The position numbers were made by a program, and so were the translations under genes. Under the pieces are notes generated by a model. That model worked only from the letters and a program-made list of their open reading frames with translations, ran no database searches and was not told where the DNA came from. Shown one piece after another: positions 63,488-64,000 of a stretch of 64,000 nucleotides of DNA; the stretch's first letter is position 1, and each line of letters starts with the position of its first letter. This DNA is from Pseudomonas resinovorans NBRC 106553 (GTDB taxonomy: Bacteria; Pseudomonadota; Gammaproteobacteria; Pseudomonadales; Pseudomonadaceae). The stretch lies in contig NC_021499.1 of NCBI RefSeq assembly GCF_000412695.1, forward strand, positions 2,728,001 to 2,792,000, read 5' to 3'.

Positions 63488-63975
63488 GGCGAATCGATGT
63501 GTTGGCTGTCGCCCGGAGGCCTGGGCTTGAAGGCTGGTGATCGGGCGCACTCTAGCAATGCCTGAGCCTGTTCGGCCACACCCCGGGGACCCTGGTGTCG
63601 GCAGAAAGGAAGTGGCCTGTCAGATAGTTCTGATAAAGAACGCTAAAGGCCTTCTTTACCTCGCGCTTGCGCAATCGCGCCAACCTCCTGTCGATTGGGC
63701 GCCATCCGCTCTCAATGCCGCGTTTTCAGGCGTTTTCCATCCTTTCTCCGTCATTTTTCTGCCATTTCTTTGGGCTTTCGACGGGCGTGCCAATACCTTG
63801 ACTGTGTGGCATTTACATTTTGATACATCTGCTCTTAAGTCAGCTTATTGACGTTCTGCGGCGCTAAACAAAACGAGCGAAAGCTCAATCAGCCCATACC
63901 TTCGTCGGCGCGTTTTCCAACAGAGATGCCATAAGGCATCCAGCCGGTGTCGAGGGCCAGCAACTGGAGATAGTC
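63488..63975. promoter_or_regulatory. divergent region upstream of the AraC gene and the next gene
   Basis: 488 bp without a convincing gene. It becomes AT-rich toward 63720-63880. A possible plus-strand promoter is TTGACT at 63798-63803 with TGATACAT around 63821-63828. A plus-strand open frame (63537-63851) has no family resemblance and I treat it as spurious. A binding site for the AraC regulator would be expected here, but I cannot pick one out. Confidence 0.4.
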
Positions 63976-64000
63976 ATGAAACGCCCTGACTGCGAGCACG
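63976..64000 (+). CDS. start of a gene running off the window
   Basis: ATG 63976 is preceded by TGGAGA at a 6-nt spacing and opens a frame M-K-R-P-D-C-E-H that is cut by the window end. It is too short to identify. Confidence 0.45.

Noticed and set aside
63537..63851. A 104-codon plus-strand frame upstream of the window-end gene
   Set aside because: No Shine-Dalgarno, no recognisable domain, and it runs through the AT-rich promoter zone.

Overview
This is a contiguous, GC-rich segment of a Pseudomonas chromosome, most like the P. aeruginosa lineage. That assignment rests on recognised proteins: a fused NuoCD, the 531-residue isocitrate lyase, monomeric Idh beside Icd, and the cspD-clpS-clpA-infA-bpt-aat-trxB-ftsK-lolA-rarA-crcB-serS-cysG-tusEBCD-yccA-tRNA-Ser order that I recall from P. 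aeruginosa. Most of the window is core genome. Very long antisense open frames are GC-skew shadows and are omitted.

Layout. 1-3031: a chemoreceptor and an AI-2E-family permease, followed by an apparent decayed permease remnant. 3240-3860: a large structured intergenic repeat. 3903-18730: the complete 13-gene respiratory complex I operon nuoA-N on the minus strand. 18731-19200: a non-coding stretch with a strong Fur-box match. 19219-21927: a Tat-exported PhoX-type phosphatase and a YkuD-type L,D-transpeptidase-like protein. 22050-22540: a second copy of the repeat. 22627-31639: aceA, a small envelope/unknown/GNAT/RoxA cluster, purB-hflD-mnmA and a NudJ-type hydrolase. 31695-32999: an intact ISL3-family insertion sequence with perfect 8-bp target duplications. 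33051-36890: the two divergent NADP-isocitrate dehydrogenases. 36959-43000: protein quality control and the N-degron system (clpS, clpA, bpt, aat), with cspD, infA and trxB. 43183-50768: ftsK, lolA, rarA, crcB, serS, cysG. 50753-54999: glutathionyl-hydroquinone reductase, a TrpD2-like protein, the sulfur relay tusE-B-C-D and yccA. 55125-55214: tRNA-Ser(UGA). After the tRNA the content looks more accessory: a cold-shock gene, two tiny ORFs, a membrane protein, and a same-strand DUF1329 / DUF1302 / membrane protein / AGMO-like hydroxylase / AraC-regulator cluster.

Functional themes. Central carbon flow at isocitrate is concentrated here: aceA takes isocitrate into the glyoxylate shunt, idh and icd take it into the oxidative TCA branch, and complex I reoxidises the NADH formed. 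ClpS/ClpA with the two aminoacyl-transferases Bpt and Aat make an almost complete N-degron recognition and unfolding set. TusB-C-D-E form the tRNA wobble-uridine thiolation relay that feeds MnmA, which is also in the window.

The best candidates for something undescribed are: the two-copy structured repeat whose hairpins show compensatory base changes between copies; the Fur-box locus with a possible small RNA between phoX and nuoA; the inverted repeat far upstream of aceA; and the DUF1302/DUF1329/AGMO-like cluster with its AraC regulator. I see no CRISPR array, prophage or recognisable defence system.
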